The notes: generated by a model from the sequence alone, not told the origin. A DNA stretch of 10,928 nucleotides from Candidatus Cardinium hertigii (GCF_003788695.1 NZ_RARA01000024.1:905-11832); one strand, 5' to 3'; counted from the stretch's first letter, positions 1 through 6,825 are shown. Numbers and translations: made by a program.

Positions 1-243
1 TGCTTCAATCAATACATAAACAAATGCCGTATCGTGGTTTTTGGTTTGCACAGAAAATACAAGATCACTTAATTTTCTCCTTAGATCCTCTTCTACAAAA
101 GATTCTTTTTCTATAGTAATTTTTGTTAAATCTACTATGGCCTTAAAATCAGCTGGTAAATAGTATTCTAAAAACTCTTGTGCAGCTACTGGGTTGGTTA
201 AAATTTTCTTGATTAACGCATCATGTTTTAGGTTACTGGTCAT
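1..243 (-). CDS. Rpn-family recombination-promoting nuclease / transposase-like protein, N-terminal part
   Basis: The minus strand from an ATG at 243 reads 81 codons to the left edge without a stop. The product begins MTSNLKHDALIKKIL and continues with a FLEYYLP segment, a SDLVFSV strand and YVLIEA at the edge. This order (HD near the start, FLxxYLP, then D-L-V/L-F and a following LIE) is the N-terminal PD-(D/E)XK layout of Rpn proteins (PF04754), often annotated as transposase_31. D59 in SDLVF and E80 in LIEA are the expected catalytic acids. Family knowledge: Rpn proteins are DNA endonucleases linked to recombination, and later work implicates some in defence; they are common in Amoebophilus/Cardinium-type genomes. 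The C-terminus, typically another 200 or so residues, lies outside the window, so intactness cannot be judged. It is upstream of and divergent from the HTH gene at 588. Sure of the family, not of the biological role. Confidence 0.85.
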   Translation of the reverse strand, partial: MTSNLKHDALIKKILTNPVAAQEFLEYYLPADFKAIVDLTKITIEKESFVEEDLRRKLSDLVFSVQTKNHDTAFVYVLIEA

Positions 244-587
244 AGCGGCTTAATATATTGAAGCATAATGGTGTAGGAATATATAAATTTGGTTGCTACT
301 AAAAAATAAAAAGTAGTGGCTGTTGCTTTCCTAGGAACGGATACACCTTAATGCTCTACTGTAAAATCCTTGTAATCATCTTTTATTTTGTGTAAATTAG
401 CAAATCTGTTTTAGGAAAAATAATCTTTGCTATCCTTAGCAGTAGTGACCTTTTTCCAAATAGTACATTTAGTACATTCAGCGCTATCAAAACAACATAT
501 GCGCATTTGATTGATATTTATGTAAGCATAATTAAGCAAAAATCGTACTGCGTTATGTTGTGAGAAGCCATTTATATTGCATAATAT
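244..587. other. intergenic region between rpn and the HTH gene
   Basis: This is 344 bases between two divergent genes and should hold both promoters. I see no convincing protein in it. It contains an end-like repeat (318-344), the 10-bp palindrome TTCCTAGGAA (328-337), and a short direct repeat AGTACATT at 462-469 and 472-479. A minus-strand open frame at 411-644 encodes a Cys-containing stretch (CFDSAECTKC) that might be a transposase remnant, but it overlaps the start of the HTH gene and I do not call it. Confidence 0.5.
318..344 (+). repeat. degenerate copy of the element end at 9868-9892
   Basis: The stretch starts GGCTG and ends GGAACGGATAC. The right end of the element at 9547-9892 starts GGCTG and ends TGAACGGATAC, so 10 of the last 11 bases match, while the middle differs and is 2 bases longer. 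It lies about 75 bases upstream of the rpn start, so it could be an old end of an element reaching leftward over rpn. That is inference: the other end is not in the window. Confidence 0.35.
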
Positions 588-1022
588 ATGAAGCAACATA
601 AAGGGAAAATAGTCGAAGAGGCCATTAAAAAAAGTGGTTATCAAGTTAAGGCGTTAGCAGAGCGATTGGGTATTGCTCGTAATACGCTTTATACCAGGAT
701 GAAGGAAATGGATTTAGACGATTCATTTATCTTAAAGATTGGTAAAATTATACATTATGATTTTTCTATAGATTTTCCAGCATTAGATACATCTCAATCT
801 TCTTATGTTGAAGAGCCACAAGTCTTATATAAAAGTGCTGGATATAGAAATCCTGATTTTACCCAACTACAAGAATTAAATAGAAAATATTTGAAGCTTC
901 TTGAAGACTATAATAAACTTTTGAAAATTTTAATTTTGCTGGCCAATAGCAACGAATTAATGGGTATTAAGAAGGAGATTATGGAATTTTTGGAAAACGA
1001 GGAAAAACAAGATGAAATATAG
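588..1022 (+). CDS. small Fis-like helix-turn-helix DNA-binding protein with C-terminal coiled coil
   Basis: The product has 144 residues. Residues 7-47 form an HTH of the Fis/HTH_8 kind: KIVEEAIKKSGYQVKALAER leads into LGIARNTLYTRMKEM, the recognition helix. A conserved-looking IGKIIHYDFSIDFP follows. Bacteroidota carry many small proteins of this plan, where the region after the HTH reads IGK-x-I-x-H/Y-DF. Residues 92-140 (ELNRKYLKLLEDYNKLLKIL onward) are heptad-like and charged, suggesting a dimerising coiled coil. It starts at the ATG at 588 with no visible Shine-Dalgarno sequence, which is usual for the phylum. It is probably a transcriptional or phage-type regulator; its target is unknown. 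It stands alone, divergent from rpn and convergent with murB. The stop codon lies inside a perfect 14-nt tandem duplication. Confidence 0.75.
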   Translation: MKQHKGKIVEEAIKKSGYQVKALAERLGIARNTLYTRMKEMDLDDSFILKIGKIIHYDFSIDFPALDTSQSSYVEEPQVLYKSAGYRNPDFTQLQELNRKYLKLLEDYNKLLKILILLANSNELMGIKKEIMEFLENEEKQDEI

Positions 1023-1045
1023 ATATACTTTTATAGATATACTTT
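1018..1045. repeat. perfect 14-nt tandem duplication over a stop codon
   Basis: TATAGATATACTTT occurs at 1018-1031 and again immediately at 1032-1045. The TAG stop of the HTH gene (1020-1022) is within the first unit, so the duplication adds a second copy of the stop and does not change the protein. It looks like simple replication slippage. Confidence 0.85.
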
Positions 1046-1091
1046 GATTATACATAAAATTCGTAAATAGCATATCCCGTACGTGATGCCA

Positions 1092-2117
1092 TCACGGCTC
1101 CACTATATTAACTTCTGGTATTAGAGTGATATTAAACTGATTTTTTACTTTTTGTTTGATGTGATTGGCTAGATTTATAACATCTCTACCAGTAGCGCCT
1201 CCATAGTGGACCAATATGAGTGCATGTAAGTCATAAATACCTACATTTCCTTGACGGAAGCCCTTAAAGCCCGCTGTTTCTATAAGCCAAGCTGCTGAAA
1301 TTTTTATAAATTTCTTATTACATGTAGTAAAAAAAACTAATTCAGGATATTGTGATTTGAGTAATTGGTACTGTTCGATAGGGATTAAGGGATTTTGAAA
1401 GAAACTGCCAGCGTTACCTAACATAATAGGATTCGGTAGTTTTTGTTGGCGGATAGCAATTATTGCATCACTTATAGATTTAAAGGAGAGTTGTTTTAGT
1501 TGCATTTTTTCTATTTTTTTTTGAATATCTATATATTCTAGACGGAATTTTGCGGTTTTATCTAAAGCTAGAACGATTCCAGTAATTATATATTGATTAC
1601 GTAATTTTGTTTTAAAAATACTGGTTCTATAGCCAAATGCACATTCTGATGGTTTAAAAATTATTTTTTTGCCAGTAGCTAATGCAATCGTTTCAATAGA
1701 ATGAATTACATCTTTAAGTTCTACGCCATAAGCACCTATATTTTGTACGGGTGCACCGCCAACCGTCCCTGAAATCAGCGATAGATTTTCTATCCCTCCA
1801 TATCCTCTATTTACACAGAATAAGACCAACTTATGCCAATTTACACCTGCAGCTGCTTTAATCAATACTTTATGGGATGTTTCTTGTATTATTTCAATAC
1901 CTGGTAGCTGTATATGAAGTATATAACCAGGGAAATCTCCAACAAACAGGGTATTGGTACCCTCTCCTAAGATGTAAAAATGTTTTTTGGTTGAATATAC
2001 TGTCGCACAAAAATCTTCTATATCTTTTAGAGAAGTACATGGAATATAATGGGCTGCAAGAGCTGGCACGTTAAAGCTATTTATAGATTGTAGAGAATAA
2101 TGCTTAAACAGAGGCAT
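1092..2117 (-). CDS. murB: UDP-N-acetylenolpyruvoylglucosamine reductase
   Basis: MurB uses FAD and NADPH to reduce UDP-GlcNAc-enolpyruvate to UDP-MurNAc, the second committed step of peptidoglycan precursor synthesis, in the cytoplasm. The 341-residue product is close to the 342 of the E. coli enzyme and has the type I layout. The FAD-binding segment is ILGEGTNTLF (49-58, normally LGGGSN). The flavin loop is SGTVGGAPVQNIGAYG (116-131). The expected catalytic Arg is in FGYRTSIFK (R164), the Ser proton donor in NAGSFFQNP (S238), and the Glu in IPEVNIV (E335), so all three active-site residues are present. The C-terminal MurB_C domain is seen as AAWLIETAGFKGFRQGNVG (275-293). It lies 79 bases downstream of radC on the same strand and may be cotranscribed with it. 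Its presence implies retained cell-wall or cell-wall-fragment synthesis, notable for an endosymbiont-like genome. Confidence 0.97.
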   Translation of the reverse strand: MPLFKHYSLQSINSFNVPALAAHYIPCTSLKDIEDFCATVYSTKKHFYILGEGTNTLFVGDFPGYILHIQLPGIEIIQETSHKVLIKAAAGVNWHKLVLFCVNRGYGGIENLSLISGTVGGAPVQNIGAYGVELKDVIHSIETIALATGKKIIFKPSECAFGYRTSIFKTKLRNQYIITGIVLALDKTAKFRLEYIDIQKKIEKMQLKQLSFKSISDAIIAIRQQKLPNPIMLGNAGSFFQNPLIPIEQYQLLKSQYPELVFFTTCNKKFIKISAAWLIETAGFKGFRQGNVGIYDLHALILVHYGGATGRDVINLANHIKQKVKNQFNITLIPEVNIVEP

Positions 2118-2196
2118 AAGGAATATTAGGATAATTTATATGCAATACCTACTAGATGTATAACTGCATCCATTTGTGCCTTACAACAGGTTTAGT

Positions 2197-2910
2197 TTAT
2201 AATAATAAGATTCCTTGATCAGCAAAGCTAAAATATGTTTTGTCTGTGAATATAATGTGGTCGGTAATGATTATGTTAAGCAATTGGCCAGCCTCTGAAA
2301 GGCGTTTCGTTAATTGGATATCGGTAATGCTTGGAGAAGGATTTCCAGAAGGATGATTATGGGCTGCTATAATAGCAGCCGCCTGATGTTCCAGCGCTAA
2401 CTTAAAGACAAGTTTGGGATCGACAACGGTTATACTTGTACCGCCACTACTGATTTTTATTTTCTTGATCAGATACTTTGATTTATTTAATAACAAGATC
2501 CAGAATTCTTCTATAAGTTTATCGGTTAGGTCTGGTTGTAACAGCGCATAGGCTTTACAAGAACTGTTCACGAGTTCTCTTTTATTTCCACTTTCATAAA
2601 CCCGTCTACGCGTAAGTTCCATAGCACAAACAATGATAATGGCTTTTGCTTCTCCTATACCCCTAAATTGCTTAAACTCTTGTACAGAACGTTTGGCTAG
2701 TTCTTGTAAGCTATTACCGTTCGCCTTAAGGATATGCTGCGCCAATACTACAACACTTATATCACGTGTGCCAGAGCCTATCAAAACCGCCAAGAGCTCT
2801 GCATCGGTTAAGGAGGACACCCCTTTTTTTAGGAGCTTTTCTCTCGGTCGGTCTTCTTCTGCCCAATCTTGGATTTTAAGTGGGGCTGTTAAATCTATCT
2901 TATTTGGCAT
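2197..2910 (-). CDS. radC: RadC family JAMM-domain protein
   Basis: The 237-residue product has the full RadC architecture. The N-terminal region reads RPREKLLKKG (21-30), then LTDAELLAVLIGSGT (34-48), a helix-hairpin-helix-like FRGIGEAKA (82-90), and a C-terminal MPN/JAB1 fold. The zinc-binding JAMM signature is complete: HNHPSGNPSPSITD supplies H184, H186 and D197. The family is widespread and was historically called a DNA repair protein, but that assignment is disputed and its substrate is unsettled; a metallo-isopeptidase or DNA-processing role is possible. RadC-like proteins are often found near mobile DNA, but here the gene sits in a housekeeping context, 30 bases behind rpsT and ahead of murB. 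The ATG at 2910 matches the usual RadC start region. Confidence 0.95.
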   Translation of the reverse strand: MPNKIDLTAPLKIQDWAEEDRPREKLLKKGVSSLTDAELLAVLIGSGTRDISVVVLAQHILKANGNSLQELAKRSVQEFKQFRGIGEAKAIIIVCAMELTRRRVYESGNKRELVNSSCKAYALLQPDLTDKLIEEFWILLLNKSKYLIKKIKISSGGTSITVVDPKLVFKLALEHQAAAIIAAHNHPSGNPSPSITDIQLTKRLSEAGQLLNIIITDHIIFTDKTYFSFADQGILLL

Positions 2911-2940
2911 ACCACTTAATCCAATTATTGAGTCTTTATT

Positions 2941-3207
2941 TTAGTCTACTCCTGGGGTTAATCCATTTACATATTTAGCAAGCTTAGCTTTGCTGTTAGC
3001 ACTTTTATTTTTATGTACTATATTTTTCGCTGCGAGTTTATCTATCATAGAAAACACACTAGGCAATAATTCCGCTGCAGCCATTTTATCAGTAAGCTTT
3101 TTAACTTTTTTGATATATGTTCTACATGTTTTTAACTGATAGCGATTGCGCAAGTATTTTGTATGATTTGACCTTATGCGTTTTTCAGCTGATTTATGAT
3201 TTGTCAT
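2941..3207 (-). CDS. rpsT: 30S ribosomal protein S20
   Basis: The 88-residue, very basic product starts MTNHKSAEKRIRSNHTKYLR, the standard S20 N-terminus that contacts 16S rRNA. The middle holds KKVKKLTDKM, and the family C-terminal helix reads VHKNKSANSKAKLAKYVNGL, normally HKNKAARxKSRLxxxI. Length is normal for S20 (about 85-90). It leads a minus-strand run rpsT, radC (30-base gap), murB (79-base gap), so these three may share one transcript. Its upstream region (3208-3347) is shared with the divergent exported zinc protein and carries a long AT-rich palindrome. I could not identify a convincing Bacteroidota promoter there. Confidence 0.97.
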   Translation of the reverse strand: MTNHKSAEKRIRSNHTKYLRNRYQLKTCRTYIKKVKKLTDKMAAAELLPSVFSMIDKLAAKNIVHKNKSANSKAKLAKYVNGLTPGVD

Positions 3208-3258
3208 ATAAATAAATATAATAGATATTAGGTTTGTTTATAACTTTGACGCAAAATA

Positions 3259-3288
3259 CTACTTTTTTTGATCAAGCAAAAAAAGTAG
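3259..3288. repeat. 30-nt perfect palindrome with 6-nt loop, copy 1
   Basis: The left arm CTACTTTTTTTG (3259-3270) and the right arm CAAAAAAAGTAG (3277-3288) are exact reverse complements around the loop ATCAAG. The same sequence with one more pair occurs at 9791-9822. It can form a 12-bp hairpin on both strands and lies between the divergent starts of rpsT and the exported zinc protein. A plain terminator is not expected at that place, so it may be an operator, an attenuator or a mobile palindromic repeat. Directly after it, two related stretches (aaaagaagtag plus T-run at 3293-3310, aaaagaagttg plus T-run at 3316-3331) form a loose tandem repeat. Confidence 0.9.
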
Positions 3289-3363
3289 CTTTAAAAGAAG
3301 TAGTTTTTTTTAAAAAAAAGAAGTTGTTTTTGCGAAAAAGTTAATTAGTGGGGTTATCTGATA

Positions 3364-3386
3364 GTTTAAAGTTTAAACAGTTTAAA
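3364..3386 (+). repeat. three GTTTAAA repeats ahead of the exported zinc protein start
   Basis: GTTTAAA occurs at 3364-3370, 3371-3377 and 3380-3386, 16 bases before the preferred ATG at 3402. The first two are head to tail and the second is part of the palindrome GTTTAAAC. This could be a regulator site or just local AT-rich repetition. It argues weakly that this stretch is untranslated leader, not coding sequence from a more upstream GTG. Confidence 0.4.
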
Positions 3387-3401
3387 TGTATTGCTCATAA
3401 A

Positions 3402-4397
3402 ATGACACAACGTCTTTTATTATTTTTAAAAACATTTCCTTTGTTTTTAGTGGTTTTTACCCAATTGCCTTTTTCAGCTGAGGCTTGGGGTTTCTTTGCG
3501 CACAAACAGATTAATCGGTATGCTATTACTACACTACCACCCGATATGTTTAGATTTTATAAAAAACATTTAACCTTTTTAACCGAAAAGTCTGTAAATC
3601 CAGATAAACGTCGATATATGATAAAGCATGAAGCGGCGAAACACTTTATAGATCTTGAGATGTATCAAACTAGTTCATTGCATGAGAACAAAAATTTGTT
3701 TAAAAGAGTTGAAAAACAGGATATTCCTAAAGATATAATTGTTTCCCATGGTGAATTGCCTTGGGCTGTTCTAAACGTACAAAAAAAGTTAACGCAAGCT
3801 TTTATACATAGGGATATTCCCAAAATTCTGAAGCTTTCGGCAGATTTAGGTCATTATATAGCGGATGCACATGTGCCTTTGCATACTACTCAAAATTACG
3901 ATGGACAAATGACAGGGCAAGAGGGGATTCATGCTTTATGGGAAACAAGATTGCCCACTTTGTTTATTGGTCTCTATAATTTTTTTGTAGGTCAGGCCAG
4001 TTATATTGAGGATCCCTTATTACACATTTGGGATATTGTGATACAGTCTCATACTATGGTTCCTAAAGTATTAGCTTTAGAAAAACAACTTTCAGCACAA
4101 AGTCCGGTTCTGTTAAAGTATAGTTTTGAACAAAGTGGCAAACTGTTGAAAAAACAATATTCTGTTGAGTTTTCTACTCTTTATCATCAGGCGTTACAAG
4201 GACAGGTCGAAGAACGTTTGCGACAGTCTATTATACAAGTAGGAAATTTTTGGTTAACTGCTTGGATGAATGCAGGTTCTCCCAGTTTAGATGATTTTGA
4301 AGATATTACAGTTATGCAAGATCAAAAAGAGCAGCCTATACAGGAAACCATAGCTGATATTAAGATATATAGTGACCAATGTACCCGCTTAGGTTAA
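3402..4397 (+). CDS. exported zinc-dependent phospholipase C / S1-P1 nuclease superfamily protein
   Basis: The frame is open from a GTG at 3348, but I prefer the ATG at 3402. From there MTQRLLLFLKTFPLFLVVFT ... FSAEA is a textbook signal peptide whose cleavage would leave Trp at the mature N-terminus. That fits the superfamily, where the N-terminal Trp amino group binds zinc. Counted from the GTG, all nine expected ligands can be placed: W47, H52, D102, H134, H169, D173, H179, H195 and E199. The core is LGHYIADAHVPLHTTQ followed by GIHALWE. The H-x3-D, D-x5-H and H-x3-E spacings match Bacillus cereus phospholipase C. Whether the substrate is phospholipid or nucleic acid cannot be told. About 140 C-terminal residues follow the core, starting with a hydrophobic LFIGLYNFFVG (205-215). 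It acts outside the cytoplasm, in the periplasm or beyond, so a scavenging or host-membrane role is possible. It is divergent from rpsT and convergent with the PLP enzyme. Confidence 0.85.
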   Translation: MTQRLLLFLKTFPLFLVVFTQLPFSAEAWGFFAHKQINRYAITTLPPDMFRFYKKHLTFLTEKSVNPDKRRYMIKHEAAKHFIDLEMYQTSSLHENKNLFKRVEKQDIPKDIIVSHGELPWAVLNVQKKLTQAFIHRDIPKILKLSADLGHYIADAHVPLHTTQNYDGQMTGQEGIHALWETRLPTLFIGLYNFFVGQASYIEDPLLHIWDIVIQSHTMVPKVLALEKQLSAQSPVLLKYSFEQSGKLLKKQYSVEFSTLYHQALQGQVEERLRQSIIQVGNFWLTAWMNAGSPSLDDFEDITVMQDQKEQPIQETIADIKIYSDQCTRLG

Positions 4398-4416
4398 CCT
4401 GTTAGCAAGATTTTTA

Positions 4417-4462
4417 TATCCGCTCACCTGCGTGGCAGCCATGTTTTGTATTCGTTCACCTG
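4417..4462. repeat. dispersed repeat copy between convergent genes, with partial second unit
   Basis: Positions 4417-4440 (starts TATCCGCTCACC, ends GTGGCAGCC) are the reverse complement of 9868-9891 with only 2 mismatches in 24. A partial second unit (TATTCGTTCACCTGC, 4448-4462) follows. It lies in the 79-base gap between the two convergent gene ends. I see no clear hairpin with a T-run, so it is not an obvious terminator. It is probably a relic of the element end found at 9547-9892. Confidence 0.75.
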
Positions 4463-4476
4463 CTTTGATATGGACT

Positions 4477-5676
4477 TTACAATGCTGTAAGCGTTACCTC
4501 TAGTGCATGAATAAGGTCTTGTGCGTCTTCAATACCACAAGATATGCGTACAAAACCTTCGCTTATGCCAATGCCATTCAGTTGTGCTGGACTCATATTG
4601 CTATTGGACATTACAGCAGGACAAGAGACCAAACTTTCTACAGCTCCCAAATTAGCACCAAAACTCCATGGGCGGTACAGGGTCTTGAGGAATTTCTTTC
4701 TGATATGGGCTCCTCCTTTTAGAATCAAGTATAGCATTCCACCATGTAGCCCATTTTTATGCTGCCTTTCTGCTAATGCTGCTTGAGGGAAAGAGGCTAA
4801 TCCTGGATAGCCTACTGCTTGCACCTTAGGATGCCCTTCTAAAAATGTGGCAATTTGTTGGGCATTTTTAGATTGCTCCCGTAGGCGTAAATGCATTGTT
4901 TTACTTGATTGTAATGTAAAAAAAGCTACCATAGGACTCATAGTGCTTCCATGTTTATTTCTGTAAGCAAAAATTTTGGCACCATCCTCAGCAGATGCGC
5001 ATGCTACTACTCCACCAATGGTCATATTATGGCCATCGTAATATTTGGTTGTCGAATGAATAACTATGTCTACACCAAATGCTAGTGGACAAATGATCAT
5101 GGGGGAAGCTAACGTGCTGTCACAAACGTGCTTAGCGCCTGCTTTTTGGGCTACGGCATTAACTGCTGTTAAGTCCGTGAGGTAGAGGGTTGGATTAGTC
5201 GGATATTCTGAAAAAAGCAATTTAGTATTTGGTCGTATGGCTGCTTCTACTTGCGCTATATTTCTAAAATCTACAAAAGAAAATTCCACCCCTAGCTGCC
5301 CAAAAAGATCATGCGCAACCTCTTGCGTAGTGCCATAGCAAGCGTGTGAGAGGACACAGTGGTCCCCCTGCCGTAAAAAACTTGCCATGGTGGTGACAAT
5401 AGCAGCCATGCCTGAACTAAAACAATAGGCTATGCTAGCTTTTTCCAACGTGGCAATTTTTGCTTCTAGAACAGAAACAGTAGGGTTCGCTGATCCAGAA
5501 TAGGAATGCCCTTTTGCTAGGTAGTGCTCGACCGATTCTTGCACAAATACAGTTGATTGAAAAATAGGCGTAAGTATAGCGCCTGTATGTGGTTCTGGGC
5601 TAACACCCGCATGTACTAGCTCAGTGGCCATTTGTAAATGGTCACTGAGCCATCGATGTCTGTCGGCTTTTATCAT
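4477..5676 (-). CDS. Cys/Met metabolism PLP-dependent enzyme (cystathionine gamma-synthase / lyase family)
   Basis: The 399-residue product belongs to the fold type I trans-sulfuration family, which makes or breaks cystathionine, homocysteine or methionine using pyridoxal phosphate. The PLP lysine is in IHSTTKYYDGH (K211). D186 (HVCDSTLA) should hold the pyridine nitrogen, SSGM (87-90) and Y114 (CYGTT) line the cofactor, and R377 (FVRISCG) fits the substrate carboxylate Arg. The N-terminus LVHAGVSPEPHTGAILTPI is standard. An oddity is that the motif normally reading YSRxGNPT is YSGSANPT (59-66): the Arg that reaches the PLP phosphate of the neighbouring subunit is Gly61. Specificity among synthase, beta-lyase and gamma-lyase cannot be fixed from sequence by eye. 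It starts at the ATG at 5676; a second ATG at 5631 (M16) would give the more usual family start. It is divergent from engB. Confidence 0.9.
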   Translation of the reverse strand: MIKADRHRWLSDHLQMATELVHAGVSPEPHTGAILTPIFQSTVFVQESVEHYLAKGHSYSGSANPTVSVLEAKIATLEKASIAYCFSSGMAAIVTTMASFLRQGDHCVLSHACYGTTQEVAHDLFGQLGVEFSFVDFRNIAQVEAAIRPNTKLLFSEYPTNPTLYLTDLTAVNAVAQKAGAKHVCDSTLASPMIICPLAFGVDIVIHSTTKYYDGHNMTIGGVVACASAEDGAKIFAYRNKHGSTMSPMVAFFTLQSSKTMHLRLREQSKNAQQIATFLEGHPKVQAVGYPGLASFPQAALAERQHKNGLHGGMLYLILKGGAHIRKKFLKTLYRPWSFGANLGAVESLVSCPAVMSNSNMSPAQLNGIGISEGFVRISCGIEDAQDLIHALEVTLTAL

Positions 5677-5769
5677 TTTGGGTAAGGCAATTGAAATATT
5701 GGTCGCAAATTAACCAAAAATCATTAGCTAAAAAAATTAGAAAAAGTCGTAAAGTCGTATGGAATATTT

Positions 5770-5790
5770 TACCTTTGTTAGTTAGTTTTG
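5770..5790 (+). promoter_or_regulatory. possible engB promoter (-7 type boxes)
   Basis: Two matches to the Bacteroidota -7 consensus TAnnTTTG lie here: TACCTTTG (5770-5777) and TAGTTTTG (5783-5790). Use of the second would place transcription start near 5797, about 20 bases before the ATG at 5817. No good -33 TTTG box is visible at the right distance, so this is tentative. Confidence 0.25.
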
Positions 5791-5816
5791 TTCTTCTATC
5801 AACTTTCCACTATATA

Positions 5817-6419
5817 ATGAAAATTTATACTGCTTACTTTACCTCTAGTAACGCAGACTATAAACAGTGCCCCCATGACGGTAGAGCAGAAGTTGCCTTT
5901 ATTGGCCGTTCCAATGTAGGCAAATCATCTCTGATTAATGCACTTTTACAGCGGAAAAAATTGGCTAAAACGTCTAAAACACCTGGAAAAACAGCACGTA
6001 TCAACCACTTTTTGGTCAATAATCACCTCTATTTTGTAGATCTTCCAGGATATGGATGGGCACAAGTAGGCCATGCCATAAAAACCAAGTGGGAAAAAAT
6101 GTTACGTGATTATCTATTATATAGAACACAAATGCTCTCCGTTTTTTTATTGATAGATAGTAAAATTGCCCCTCAAGATATCGATCTTGCCTTTATGCGT
6201 TGGCTGGGAGCCTGTCATATTCCTTTTGCTATTGTGTTTACAAAAGCAGACAGAAAAAATAAAATAGTAGCTCAAAAAAACTATAGGATGCTAATGGCTT
6301 TTTTGGAAAAAGATTGGACAACTATGCCGCCTATATTTCTGGTTTCTGCCCATGACAAATTGGGTATGGAAGCCGTGCTAGCCTATATTCAAAATATTAC
6401 TGCTAAACAACCCAAATGA
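5817..6419 (+). CDS. engB: ribosome biogenesis GTP-binding protein EngB/YsxC
   Basis: EngB is an essential GTPase that helps assemble the large ribosomal subunit. From the ATG at 5817 the product is 200 residues, the usual family size, and starts MKIYTAYFTSSNADYKQCP, the normal short lead-in before G1. All G motifs are visible: G1 GRSNVGKS (30-37), G2 in KTPGKT (54-59), G3 DLPGYG (75-80), G4 TKAD (142-145) and G5 SA (177-178). The frame is open upstream to a TTG at 5691, which would add 42 residues including a hydrophobic run (LPLLVSFVLLSTF). That would be unusual for this cytosolic protein, so I reject it. The gene is divergent from the PLP enzyme; nothing follows on this strand until dnaG. 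Confidence 0.95.
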   Translation: MKIYTAYFTSSNADYKQCPHDGRAEVAFIGRSNVGKSSLINALLQRKKLAKTSKTPGKTARINHFLVNNHLYFVDLPGYGWAQVGHAIKTKWEKMLRDYLLYRTQMLSVFLLIDSKIAPQDIDLAFMRWLGACHIPFAIVFTKADRKNKIVAQKNYRMLMAFLEKDWTTMPPIFLVSAHDKLGMEAVLAYIQNITAKQPK

Positions 6420-6657
6420 TTTGCAGTACACTGATCTACTACCTCCCGCTTGTTTCAACTTGTTGCATTCTCTTTTTCCGACTATGTCATACTATTTTGG
6501 GTACCTGTATCTTTTTTGATAAGAAAAATTTTTTTTATATTCCGTATACTCTATCAATCAGATCAAAAAATTATCGGTAATTACAAAAAATTACTCTTTT
6601 GCAACTTCACGACCACCATGCATTATCTTTTATGGGTTACCCTACCTAATGCCTATA

Positions 6658-6825
6658 TTAGGAAGCCCCATAAAAGTATGCTTTTGCATTATCCAATATC
6701 TTAGAAACTTGGTCATGATTCGGTGTAGCTTCAGTTGCACCTTTAATAAAGGTACCACCTATCGCACCCACATGATGTGCATCGGTATTTGAAAAACGCT
6801 TTGGGAAATGCGTCCGTGTTCGTAC
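6658..6825 (-). pseudogene. C-terminal remnant of an unrecognised protein
   Basis: On the minus strand one frame stays open for about 55 codons, from just after a TAA (6826-6828) to a TAA at 6658-6660. It reads FSNTDAHHVGAIGGTFIKG and then ATPNHDQVSKILDNAKAYFY, which has a protein-like composition. There is no in-frame ATG, and the upstream end runs into the repeat half-site. The likeliest reading is the tail of a gene cut off by insertion or deletion. I do not recognise the family. It could also be a chance frame. Confidence 0.4.

Noticed and set aside
411..644. Minus-strand open frame of 77 residues with a CFDSAECTKC stretch
   Set aside because: It overlaps the start of the well-supported HTH gene on the other strand, has no recognisable family, and most of its N-terminus is antisense to the HTH coding region. 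A transposase remnant is possible but not supportable.
1082..1096. CGTGAT-GCC-ATCACG hairpin at the murB stop as an intrinsic terminator
   Set aside because: The stem is perfect, but it contains the stop codon and is not followed by a T-run in either direction. A chance palindrome is more likely.
3348..3401. GTG start for the exported zinc protein
   Set aside because: It would put 18 residues before a complete signal peptide. The ATG at 3402 gives a normal signal sequence, and the GTTTAAA repeats look like leader DNA.
5691..5816. N-terminal extension of EngB from a TTG start, adding a hydrophobic segment
   Set aside because: EngB family proteins start shortly before the G1 motif. The ATG at 5817 gives normal length, and possible promoter boxes lie inside the extension.
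6450..6704. Plus-strand open frame of 84 residues rich in Phe, Ile and Leu
   Set aside because: Composition follows the AT-rich DNA, no family is recognised, and it runs antisense to the more protein-like remnant at 6658-6825. Probably chance.
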